Part shown: piece after piece, positions 11,801 through 19,450 of the stretch | Layout: the number at the start of each line of letters is the position of its first letter | How positions within the stretch are numbered: position 1 is the stretch's first letter | Source: Phascolarctos cinereus | Taxonomy: Eukaryota; Chordata; Mammalia; Diprotodontia; Phascolarctidae | Assembly: GCF_002099425.1 (NCBI RefSeq) | Contig: NW_018343984.1 | Span: forward strand, 18,049,501-18,113,500 | DNA length: 64,000 nucleotides | Direction: 5' to 3' | Notes under the pieces: model-generated | Seen by the model: only the letters and a program-made list of their open reading frames with translations | Database searches by the model: none | What the model was told of the DNA's origin: nothing | Program-made: the position numbers and the translations under genes

Positions 11801-11960
11801 GACACACGTGTGTTTTCCTCCTCCCTTGTAGCTCTTGGAGAAAACACAGTAGAGGAATATCTAAATCTTTCATACCAGCAACAGATTAATTAAGAGGTGA
11901 TTATTCATGCCATACTGTGACGCTTTGAGGCTTGGAGTCAGGAAGCCGGTGCCCTGGAGA
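8870..11960. other. Long single-copy stretch, no gene recognised
   Basis: About 3 kb upstream of the CpG island with almost no recognisable repeats. A short dinucleotide-rich patch lies at 11755-11810 ('tatgtatatacacctacac'). Frames of 60-135 codons occur on both strands but show no family signature. The low repeat density could reflect constraint (distal regulatory DNA), which is inference only. Confidence 0.5.
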
Positions 11961-11967
11961 GTAATGA

Positions 11968-12218
11968 AAATAACAATAGCATTTACATAGCACAAAGTAC
12001 TTCACCGGAACTTGCAAAGTTAAAAGTACCTTACGTATGTTATTTCATTTGATTATTACAACAACCTTGTGAGGGAGGTGAAATGATTACTCCCTTTCCA
12101 CAGATGAATTATCTGAGGCTAAGTCATCTGCCTTGGGTCACATAGCTAGTATCTGAGGCCAGATTTGGAATCAAGTTTTCTTGACTCCCAAGTCCATCAC
12201 TCTATGCACTGTGCCTCC
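11968..12218 (-). mobile_element. MIR/THER-type SINE
   Basis: 'aacaatagcatttacatagc', 'ttatttcatttgattattac', 'cacagatgaattatctgagg', 'cacatagctagtatctgagg' and the head 'cactctatgcactgtgcctcc'. Nearly complete, and ends where the hAT element's target duplication begins. Confidence 0.8.
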
Positions 12219-12226
12219 ACCTAAAA

Positions 12227-12429
12227 CAAGGGTGGGGAACCTGAAGCCTCAAGGCCACTTGTGGCCCTCTAGGTCCTCAAGTGTGACCCTTTGACCGAAT
12301 CCAAACTTCACAAAACAAATCCCCTTAATAAAAGGATTTGTTCTGTAAAACTTGGACTCAGTCAAAAGGCTGCACCCAAGGACCTAGAAGGTCACATGTG
12401 GCCTCGAGGCCACAGATTCCCCACCCCTG
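12227..12429. mobile_element. Palindromic hAT MITE, copy A
   Basis: The ends CAAGGGTGGGGAACCTG and ...CCCCACCCCTG are inverted repeats. The whole 203 bp folds back on itself ('ggccctctaggtcctcaag' left, 'aaggacctagaaggtcac' right). The 8-bp flanks acctaaaa / gtttaaaa match at 5 positions with only transitions, as expected for an old hAT target duplication. There is no transposase gene. Confidence 0.85.
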
Positions 12430-12437
12430 GTTTAAAA

Positions 12438-12565
12438 AGCATTTTATCTGGGTTCAAATCCTAGCTCTGCCATGTAACCTCTTAGGGACTTAGTTTCCTT
12501 ATCTATAGAATGAGAGTTGAAGAAGATGGCCTCTGAGTTCCCTTTCAGCTCTGTATCTGTGAACC
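12438..12565 (+). mobile_element. MIR-like SINE fragment
   Basis: 'ctgggttcaaatcctagctc', 'gacttagtttccttatctat' and the tail block 'gatggcctctgagttccctt', seen in several MIR3-like copies here. Confidence 0.65.
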
Positions 12566-12654
12566 AACAGCTAGAAATAGGGACTGGACCTGCGATTTCA
12601 CTGGTGGAAGTAACTCCTGGGTAGAGAAACTCTACCAATGTGAACTGGAACCTT

Positions 12655-12900
12655 CTCTGTATCATCATTTTATAGAGATCCCTAGAGCACTGAAAAGCTA
12701 AATGACTTGCCCAAGGTCACACAGCCAGTCTGTGTGAAAGGGCAGGTCTTCCTGTCTTCAAGGCTAGCTCTATCTAATGTGCCTCTCAACAATACTATGA
12801 CCTGAGTTCATATTCAGCTTCACCACGGATGATTCCTTAATCTTTCTGAGCCTGGGAAAACTAAACCTTATCTACCAAATCATAGAAGGGTTCTAATCTA
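12655..12900 (-). mobile_element. MIR fragments, antisense then a sense remnant
   Basis: 12662-12786 is antisense MIR ('aaatgacttgcccaaggtcac', 'cacagccagtctgtgtg', 'gcaggtcttcctgtcttcaa'). From about 12790 a weak sense MIR follows ('gacctgagttcatattcagc', 'ttctgagcctggg'). Confidence 0.6.
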
Positions 12901-12909
12901 ATTCCTATA

Positions 12910-13940
12910 CCTGGAGTTCACTACAATGATGAATTCACAAATAAGTCTCTAATTTGCATACTCTTGTCACAAAAGATTCTTGCTTAAAAATGAGTCTGCT
13001 ACAAGCTTCATTGAAATAGGAGCTTCTTTCCTCCCCCTCCTTCCAGTAACCTATAAGTGTTCCTTTACAGGCTATTAATTAATTAACAGAAAGACTTGAC
13101 ACTAAGGGTCCTTCACAGAGAAATTAAAAATAATGCAATGGCAGCCATCACTAACTGTAAAGCAATAAGCAATTAAGATAAAGTATCCCTGAAATCATTC
13201 ATCAATAGGAAAAGGATTCCAGTTTCAGAAATGTGATCAAAACATAAATTTTCTATCAAAGCATTCCTGAAAATGGTCTTCTTCACTACAGCCAATGTTT
13301 TCACCATCAGTAAGTCTTAGACTCTTGTGTCCTTCTGGGTCAGTAGTCACTTGGGAAGAGCTTTTTGAGAAGGGGCTGGAGATACATTGGCTGCAGAAAT
13401 TTAGCATAATATGAGTAATGCTGCAGAGGAAATCCATAAGAGTCCCCCATGCCAAAGTGTTCCCTGGTTCCAACTTTATCCTTATCTCCTCCCTCTGGCC
13501 AGCACCATGAGCAAGCAGGACATTTGGACTGTAACATTCCATCAGACCCTTTTCCAGGGAATTGGGAGTTTTTAGGGGAGGCTTAAAGGCCAGAACTGGG
13601 TTGAGTTTTATGATGATACATGATTTGCCACTTCCATAGCTAAAGGTTTCATTCGAGTAAGGCATCCTTCAGGTGTGGCTGAAAGAGTCAAATCAGGAAC
13701 GTAAACACCAGCTTATTATTTTTGCCCTCCGTTTCGAAGGGGCCAGCACCATGTAGTGGAAAGAGCACTGTGTTGGGATTTTGTTTTTTCTTCGGTGGGG
13801 AAAGAGGGTAAGACTTGAGTTTGGCAAAGCCAGTTCAGTTTGTATGGGGAACTGTACTTTTAAAAGACACACCTGTGTGCTCTTAACCCAGGGATTTGAG
13901 GAACAGTTGAAAGAGGAGAACTGACATTTGTGGATGGGGG
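12910..13940. other. Single-copy stretch, no gene recognised
   Basis: No repeat family recognised. A 142-codon frame on the minus strand (13237-13665) is the longest non-repeat frame of the window outside the CpG island. Its composition looks unremarkable and it matches no domain I know. A frame of that length is expected by chance in 64 kb of six-frame translation. Confidence 0.4.
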
Positions 13941-13944
13941 TGCA

Positions 13945-14235
13945 GTCAGTCAATAAACATTTATTAAATACTTACTATGTGCCAAGAACTGTGCTAAACA
14001 CTGAAGATACTAAGAAAAGGCCAACAACGACGACAACAAATCTGTTTTCAAGGAGCTCCCAGGGGGACGACATAGAGACTATGTAGAAACAAGACTTACA
14101 CAGGATAAAGCAGAGAGGCACCAGAGAGGTAAGGCGCTAGAAACAGTGGGGATTAGCAAAGGCTGCCTGTGGAAGGTGGGATTGGAGCTGGAATTTGAAG
14201 GAAGCCAGGGAAGCCAAGAGGCTTTCACCAAGAGG
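13945..14235 (-). mobile_element. L2 LINE 3' region (antisense)
   Basis: Starts with the reversed 3' terminus 'cagtcagtcaataaacattt', then 'tactatgtgccaagaactgtg', 'caaggagctcccaggggg', 'gaaggtgggattggagctgg' and 'gaatttgaaggaagccaggg'. Confidence 0.85.
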
Positions 14236-14504
14236 TAAAAACAGACACTTGATTCCAATCAGTTAGAGTTCCACTGGAGGGGTTTTGAGGAGGGTCAGGA
14301 AAGTAAGCATGTTGAATGAACTTGATTCATACCAGGAGAGGAGAGGCAGTTTATTGGGCTTCAGAGGGGTCAAGTATGAAGAACTGTCAGGCTAAGTATC
14401 CTTTGATGGTGCTGTGAAGAATGCGGTTCTCAGCTGAAGCTGAAAGCCTGGCCAGAACCTGTGCTGGTAGCCATGGCTGTCCAGCTGCCAGGAGTCTGAC
14501 ATAG

Positions 14505-14725
14505 CCATTTATATGGCCACATGTTCTATCAGTTTATCCTCCCAAAAAAACAAATGAGGGTAGGTGTTATTATCCCCATTTTACAGATGAGGAAACTGAG
14601 GCTTAGCAAGGTTAAGTGACTTGTCTAGGCTCATACAGCTAGTAAGTGTCTGAGGCATGATTTGAACTCAGGTCTTCGTGATTCTAAGTCTAGCCCTTTA
14701 TCCACTGTGCCACCTAACTGCCTAG
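14505..14725 (-). mobile_element. MIR/THER-type SINE
   Basis: 'ttattatccccattttacag', 'atgaggaaactgaggcttag', 'ctcatacagctagtaagtgt', 'gatttgaactcaggtcttcg' and the head 'tatccactgtgccacctaac'. Confidence 0.85.
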
Positions 14726-15026
14726 ATAAGTTCAAAAAAAAAAAACCTGAGGGGTCTGTGGTTTAGAGGAGGCTACTTGAGCTTCCATAGTGCCTGGACA
14801 GTCACTGAAGCATCTCAGTGTCACCAAGGTTCTAAGGATGTTAACATAAGATAAAAGCCAGAAGAAAAAGTCTTGATGAGACCTCATCCTAGGCCACAAT
14901 GGCTATCATCAGCATTCAAGGGACCAATGTCAATAAGCATTTAGTAAAGAGTGAGCAGAGCAAGGCCCCTGGAGTCCAGACATGTTCCTACCAAGCTCAG
15001 CTACCTCAGAAGATATTGGGGCAAAA

Positions 15027-15139
15027 AAGAAGAAGAAGAAGAAGAAGAAGAAGAAGAAGAAGAAGAAGAAGAAGAAGAAGAAGAAGAAGAAGAAGAAGAA
15101 GAAGAAGAAGAAGAAGAAGAAGAAGAAGAAGAAGAAGAA
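15027..15139. repeat. Pure (GAA/AAG)n run of about 37 units flanked by a direct repeat
   Basis: 113 bp of uninterrupted AAG triplets preceded by A6. The flanks read agatattggggca (15011-15023) and agacattggggca (15140-15152), a 13-bp direct repeat with one mismatch. This looks like a target-site duplication around an insert made only of an A-rich tail. Frames through it give only poly-Lys, poly-Glu, poly-Arg or poly-Phe and are not genes. Confidence 0.95.
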
Positions 15140-15152
15140 AGACATTGGGGCA

Positions 15153-15695
15153 TTTTTATCTGGTGACTTTAGTCAGTGAAAAAACATTTATTAGGTACCT
15201 GCGGACTAAGACCTCTGGTGCAAGAGCTAGCTGAGCCATTTTTAGGCTCCTTATCCACCTGTCACCCAAATCTCACCTGTGGCTCCAAGAAGCCGTAGCA
15301 TGAACAGCGGCCATATCCTGGTAAACTTTCAGCAGACAAGCTAAACTGAGTTCAGGGTAACTGACAGGCCTCAAACCTGTTGGTGAGTGGGGAGACAGGA
15401 GTGTCTACTACAACCAAGCGAAAGCTTCTCCCAGTGGAATAGGTAGGGGAGAACTGTTTGTTCCAAAAGTCATGAAGGTCACTGAAGCAGGTGCTATGGA
15501 ATGCTTAGACTTGGTCAGACATCAAAGAATCCAGGGCTTCCACTGAATTCTGGACCATCAACAGTTGTCTGGACTTTGATGATTCTGAAAGAAAGAGTGA
15601 GGCTAATGACTGTGAAACTGTGCCTCACTTATATCCAATTCACTTGAAAGTCAAGACGTCACCTGGGATGTCAATGATCCTCTTCAAAAATTACA
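15153..15695. other. Unassigned stretch
   Basis: No recognised repeat or exon. Confidence 0.45.
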
Positions 15696-15699
15696 GACA

Positions 15700-16060
15700 A
15701 AATGGGTGCCAAGCACTGTGCTAAGGTCTGAGTAGTATACAAAGAAAGACAAATGCCAGCTTTTGTTCTCAAGGGGCTCATAGTCTAATATGGAGGGGGT
15801 AAGGACAAGCAAAAAAATATGTCCGAACAATTTATACACAAAACCAAATGGAGAAAATCAACAGAGAGAAGGCACTAGAACAAGGAAAGTTTGAGAAAGG
15901 TTTTCTATAGAAGGTGGGATTTTAGCTGGGTCTTGAAGGAAGCCAGGGAAGCCAGGAGGCAGAGATGAGGAGGGAGCGAATTGTAAGGATAGAAAACTGC
16001 CTGGACAAACGCTTAGAGTGGAGAGATCTAGCAAGGAGGGCTAGTACCAATGGATGGAAG
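15700..16060 (-). mobile_element. L2 LINE 3' region (antisense), first half of an interrupted copy
   Basis: 'gtgccaagcactgtgctaag', 'ttctcaaggggctcatagtc', 'gagaaggcactagaacaagg', 'gtgggattttagctgggtc' and 'cttgaaggaagccagggaag'. Homology stops near 16060 and resumes near 16690. Confidence 0.9.
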
Positions 16061-16329
16061 CCTGAGAATGGTTACCCCTTCCGCACTGGCACTTTGCCCA
16101 TATCCACTTCAATATAAGGAAGGTTGGCATAAGAAATTAAATGGGAATTTTTTAGGAGTTTTGCAGGAGCCGCAGATGATATGCTAAGGCCAGCAGACAA
16201 CACAGGAAAAGTTTAGAAACTCAGAATTGCATAAAATATATGTATGTTATTGTATAATATCAACACATTTTATCTTTTAATACCATAATTATTCATACTT
16301 CTTCTCTGGTAAGAAAGGAGAGCCAACAG

Positions 16330-16472
16330 GGCAGCTGGGTAGAGCAGTGGGTAGAACACGGGCCCTGGAGTCACGAGGACTCCTTCAAATGAGGCCTCAG
16401 ACACAAACACTCATTAGCTATGTGACTCTGGGCAAGTCATTTAACCTCAATCGCCTCACCAAAAAAAAAAAA
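16330..16472 (+). mobile_element. WSINE1-like short CORE-SINE with poly(A)
   Basis: Head 'ggcagctgggtagagcagtg', 'ggccctggagtcacgaggac', 'gtgactctgggcaagtcatt', 'taacctcaatcgcctcacc', then A12. 'agccaacag' precedes it (16321-16329), and the same 9 bp recur at 16543-16551 after the tandem repeat. Confidence 0.85.
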
Positions 16473-16478
16473 GGCTTA

Positions 16479-16550
16479 GATTCTTATAATCTAGCCACTG
16501 CTCAGATTCTTAAAATCTAGTCACTGCTCAGATTCTTAAAATCTAGCCAA
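16479..16550. repeat. 26-bp tandem repeat, about 2.8 units
   Basis: Units start at 16479, 16505 and 16531 with the motif gattcttaaaatctag(c/t)cac. It lies between the SINE poly(A) and the second copy of the SINE's putative target duplication. Confidence 0.9.
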
Positions 16551-16689
16551 CAGTTTACTAATATTCAGACTCCTTAAGAGTCTGCCCAATATGACGGATG
16601 TTCTAATAAACCTTGTGTTTGGCTGGAAAAAAAAAGGGAGGGCCAAAATTTTTCACATGGATTTTCTGGATCTACATCCTTGATGTGGA

Positions 16690-16895
16690 AGTAATAACTG
16701 TACATAGTGGGAAGGGGGAGGGGTGTAAGGTGTAAGAAGACTAGGAAGGGGGGGGTGCTGGGACAGTTTATGAGAGGCTTTGAATGCCAGAGGATTTTAT
16801 ATGTGATCCCGGAGGTGAGAGTCACTGAAGTTTGTTGGGCTGGGAGTGAAGTGGTCAGACCAATGCTTTAGGGAGATGGCTTGGATCTATCTTCC
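16690..16895 (-). mobile_element. L2 LINE (antisense), second half
   Basis: 'taaggtgtaagaagactagg', 'gagaggctttgaatgccaga', 'ggattttatatgtgatcc' and 'gaagtggtcagaccaatgct' continue the copy at 15700-16060 in the correct order. Confidence 0.85.
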
Positions 16896-16899
16896 TAGG

Positions 16900-17120
16900 A
16901 TGGATCAGCTACTGAAGTCCATCAGTCAAAGTGAACTGTTTTCACTTCTGGGGATTCCACTTTAGAAGTCACCAGCACACTGGAGCTCACTTAGAGAAGC
17001 CTGATCCAGAGTGGTGTGGAAGGACTGGACACCATACAAGGGGAGAGAATCACTTGGAGGAAGTGGGCACGTTTAGGCTGAAGAAGAGAAGACTCCGGCA
17101 GGTCAAGAGATCGGTCTTCA
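16900..17120 (+). mobile_element. L3/CR1-type LINE fragment
   Basis: 'cttctggggattccacttta', 'gtgtggaaggactggacacc', 'gtttaggctgaagaagagaa' and 'gactccggcaggtcaagaga' follow the CR1-like LINE seen better at 42.3 and 44.1 kb. Confidence 0.65.
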
Positions 17121-17137
17121 AAGACCGAGAAGCAGGA

Positions 17138-17250
17138 TTCAATTCAACCAGCGGCTATGAAACGCCCAGTAGGCGTCAAGCACAGCCTTGGATATTCAAA
17201 TACAAGATTGAAGCAACTCCTGACCTCCAGGTGTTTACATTCTAAGGGGA
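17138..17250 (-). mobile_element. L2 LINE 3' end fragment (antisense)
   Basis: 'gattcaattcaaccagc', 'acgcccagtaggcgtcaagc' and 'gaccaggtg'-like 'gacctccaggtgtttacatt' fit the reversed L2 3' end, with extra CpG. Confidence 0.5.
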
Positions 17251-18299
17251 AGGGATTTTGGACTCATTCTGGTCGGCCCCAGAAGGTAGAAGTGCAATGG
17301 CAGATTTAGGTCCGATAAAAGAAGCTGCCCCAGGGGAGGTAAGGGGTTTTCTCTAAGGGCCATTCTTGGGGTATCGGTAGAGCACGTATTGCGGAGCACT
17401 CGTAGAGTACGTTACGGTACGGGCTAGACTAAGCGACTTTCTACAATCCTTTCCAACTCAATGTCCATGATGTCTTCCTTTTTTTTTTTCTACCTAGTAA
17501 CATCCTCTGGTAAGCCCCACCCACAGATGCTCCTCTCATTCATCTGGTTATCTGGAGCATTTGTTTCAGATGCTGGCATATGAAGTCCACCTTGATGAGT
17601 CAGCCTGCTTAATAAGGTTGGGGTTAGATATCTTCAGAGCAGCCCTAGGGGCATTCGAGGTTGGATTCCTGGAAAGTAGAACCGAGTCATAAGGAAGGCA
17701 CTAAAGGAGGGTGGCTTGCTGGCGCTTCAGCCGGGAAGCTGTAAAGGCGTCGGACAACTACTGAATAATTCTCATCCAGTCTGAAAGACCCAAGTAAGGG
17801 GAGGAAAAGAAAGCGAGGCCTATTTTCTCGAGGTCTGTTTGTTGGATCTGGCCCCCTTGCGTGAGGCCGCTGGCTGCCTAATAACTGTCCTGGTAGTCCA
17901 AATCTATTTCCCACCCAATTTGCCAGGTCAGCGCTGTGTGTTTATTTAATTCGTTCTTCTAGAATCCTGTTATTGATGACGCCTCAGAAAGAAGTGTCTC
18001 CTAATGACCTCTCCAGGTCTGCAGTTTGGACTCAAATATTTCCCATACACGTGGTAGCCTTAAAGATGGAAAAAGAACCTGGATAGGGAGGAAAGACGAA
18101 GCAAAGAGGAAGAAAGGCTTTCCAAGTGTCTGTCGCACTTAATGTGTGCTCTCCACTCCAAATATTCACAGCCCGGACGTTGCTAGGGCGTCGGATAGCC
18201 AGAAGGTTAGACCTGGTTGTGCGGATAGTAAATGAGTGAATTCTCACAGCAACTTTAGGACGTGGGGATTCCTGCAGGAAAGCGACTGGCTCATCAAAT
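17251..18299. other. Single-copy DNA upstream of the CpG island
   Basis: CpG frequency rises towards the right. No repeat was recognised in this last kilobase. Likely proximal upstream flank of the promoter, but no specific motif is claimed. Confidence 0.5.
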
Positions 18300-19005
18300 A
18301 GAAATTTAGTAGCTCTCTCCCGGGGGCTACCTGGGAGTGGGGACTGTCGGGGGGTTGGGGGAGAGAGGTGGGCTGGCTGTTCAGGAAATTGCAGTTGTCC
18401 CCACCCCCTCCCATCCTGCTCCAACATCCCGGCCGACTGGGCCCTCCTTCTCTCGGGGTCGCGGACTCGGCCAGGAGAGAAGGGAAGGCAAAGGGTCGGG
18501 GGGATTATCACCATTCCCGACCCGGGAAAGTCCTAGGGGTTCCTACCATGGCCATTTATAGTCCCCGCTTCTCCCTTCCTTGCTTCTCCTTTGGATGGAG
18601 AGGTGGGGCGGGGGGTGGCCGCCCAAAGAAGCCCCCGGCTTTTCCTGGCATTGTTCGGGGATGTGGGATCTTGCACAGAGAGCAGCCGCCGCCTAATCAC
18701 CCACACCCAAACGAGGGAGGGGAATTGGGGGGGGGGACTCCAGCTCGGGAAGGCCGGGAGGCTCGCGCCTAGCAGCCCTCCAGCACACATAGCTGCAGCC
18801 ACCGCCTACTCCGCTTCCAGCTCGGTGCTGGGGGTGCTTGGACGAGCGGGAAGGATCCCCCTGGAACGCCTGCTTGCGTCACGACGGCCAAGGCGCAGGA
18901 GTGGGTCCCGCTGATTTCAGCGCGCCACCGCGGGTGGGCAGGGGGTGGGAGCCAAGACCCGCCCTCCCTGGGGGGCCGGGCGCTGGGCGGCGCTGGCCTC
19001 AGGAG

Positions 19006-19088
19006 CGGCGGCGGCGGCGGCGGCGGCAGCCCCAGCAGCAGCAGCAGCAGCAGGAGCAGCCACCGAATCAGAGCAGCAGCAGCAGCAG
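19006..19088. repeat. GGC and CAG triplet runs in the putative 5' UTR
   Basis: About 7 GGC units at 19006-19027, 7 CAG units at 19033-19053 and 5 CAG units at 19074-19088. In one forward frame they read as poly-Ala and poly-Gln. They are of the type that varies in length between individuals. Confidence 0.9.
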
Positions 19089-19286
19089 AGACGGCACGGG
19101 GCCAGGCGCCGGGTGACGCTGAAGGCAGCTTCATCAGCACCGGCAGCAGGAGAAGGAAGGAGGAGGAGGCAGGGGAGAGGGCTGTTAAGGGGTAGGGGCG
19201 TTAGCTGCGTCCTGCCTCGGAACCGGGAGGAGGAAGCAGCAGTTGCCGCCGTCCCCGCCGCCGCATTGCTACCACTGAGACAAGCC

Positions 19287-19352
19287 ATGAACCGCGCTTC
19301 TCGGCGGCCTCCCGGTGGCCCCACCGACGACCCCCCCATCTTGGGAGTCTAG
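19287..19352 (+). CDS. Candidate upstream ORF, 21 codons
   Basis: ATG at 19287 with G at -3 and A at +4, an adequate start context. It encodes MNRASRRPPGGPTDDPPILG plus Val and stops 61 bp before the splice donor. The peptide is rich in Arg and Pro. If this is a 5' UTR, the frame would act as a translation-dampening uORF. Translation and conservation cannot be judged here. Confidence 0.3.
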   Translation: MNRASRRPPGGPTDDPPILGV

Positions 19353-19450
19353 CTCGGAGCGCCCTCGCCTCGCCTAGTCTCATCAGCTCTCCCGCCCGCC
19401 CAAGGACCCAAAGGTAAAGGAGATGGGGCAGTCAGGGCCAGTGGAGGAGA

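Larger units (their letters stand above)
16061..16684. mobile_element. Unassigned insert within the L2, with an AATAAA and short poly(A)
   Basis: About 620 bp interrupts one L2 copy. Short similar flanks 'gatggaag' (16053-16060) and 'gatgtggaag' (16682-16691) are possible target duplications. Inside lie an A9 run (16626-16634) about 20 bp after 'ctaataaac', a WSINE1-like SINE and a 26-bp tandem repeat. It could be a retroposed transcript end or a solo terminal repeat of an old element; I cannot tell which. Confidence 0.5.
18990..19413 (+). other. Probable first exon, mostly 5' UTR, of an unidentified gene
   Basis: The right edge is set by a splice donor, CCCAAAG|GTAAAG, at 19413/19414. The left edge is not defined by the sequence and is only a rough guess within the island. 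The segment holds (GGC)n, two CAG runs and a purine-rich part, and no long frame crosses the donor. The reading frame that starts upstream stops at 19350-19352, so the main start codon would be in a later exon outside what I can recognise. It could also be a non-coding RNA. Confidence 0.55.
18300..19450 (+). promoter_or_regulatory. CpG island promoter
   Basis: About 1.15 kb that is very GC-rich with many CpGs, sharply unlike the AT-rich surroundings. GC-box motifs include 'ggggcgggg' (18604-18612) and 'cccgccctcc' (about 18959). A half-CRE 'tgcgtcac' lies near 18874. No TATA box was seen in the densest part, as is usual for dispersed-start CpG promoters. A first exon with a splice donor at its downstream end supports transcription to the right. 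The gene is not identified. Confidence 0.85.

Noticed and set aside
13237-13665. 142-codon minus-strand frame in single-copy DNA
   Set aside because: No recognisable family, no splice or promoter context, and a length expected by chance in a window this size.
14899-15234. Frames with poly-Arg, poly-Glu, poly-Lys or poly-Phe
   Set aside because: Produced entirely by the (GAA)n microsatellite.
18945-19352. 135-codon frame with poly-Ala and poly-Gln in the CpG island
   Set aside because: Low stop density follows from GC richness and triplet runs. It ends before the splice donor and shows no domain; only the last 21 codons are kept as a candidate uORF.
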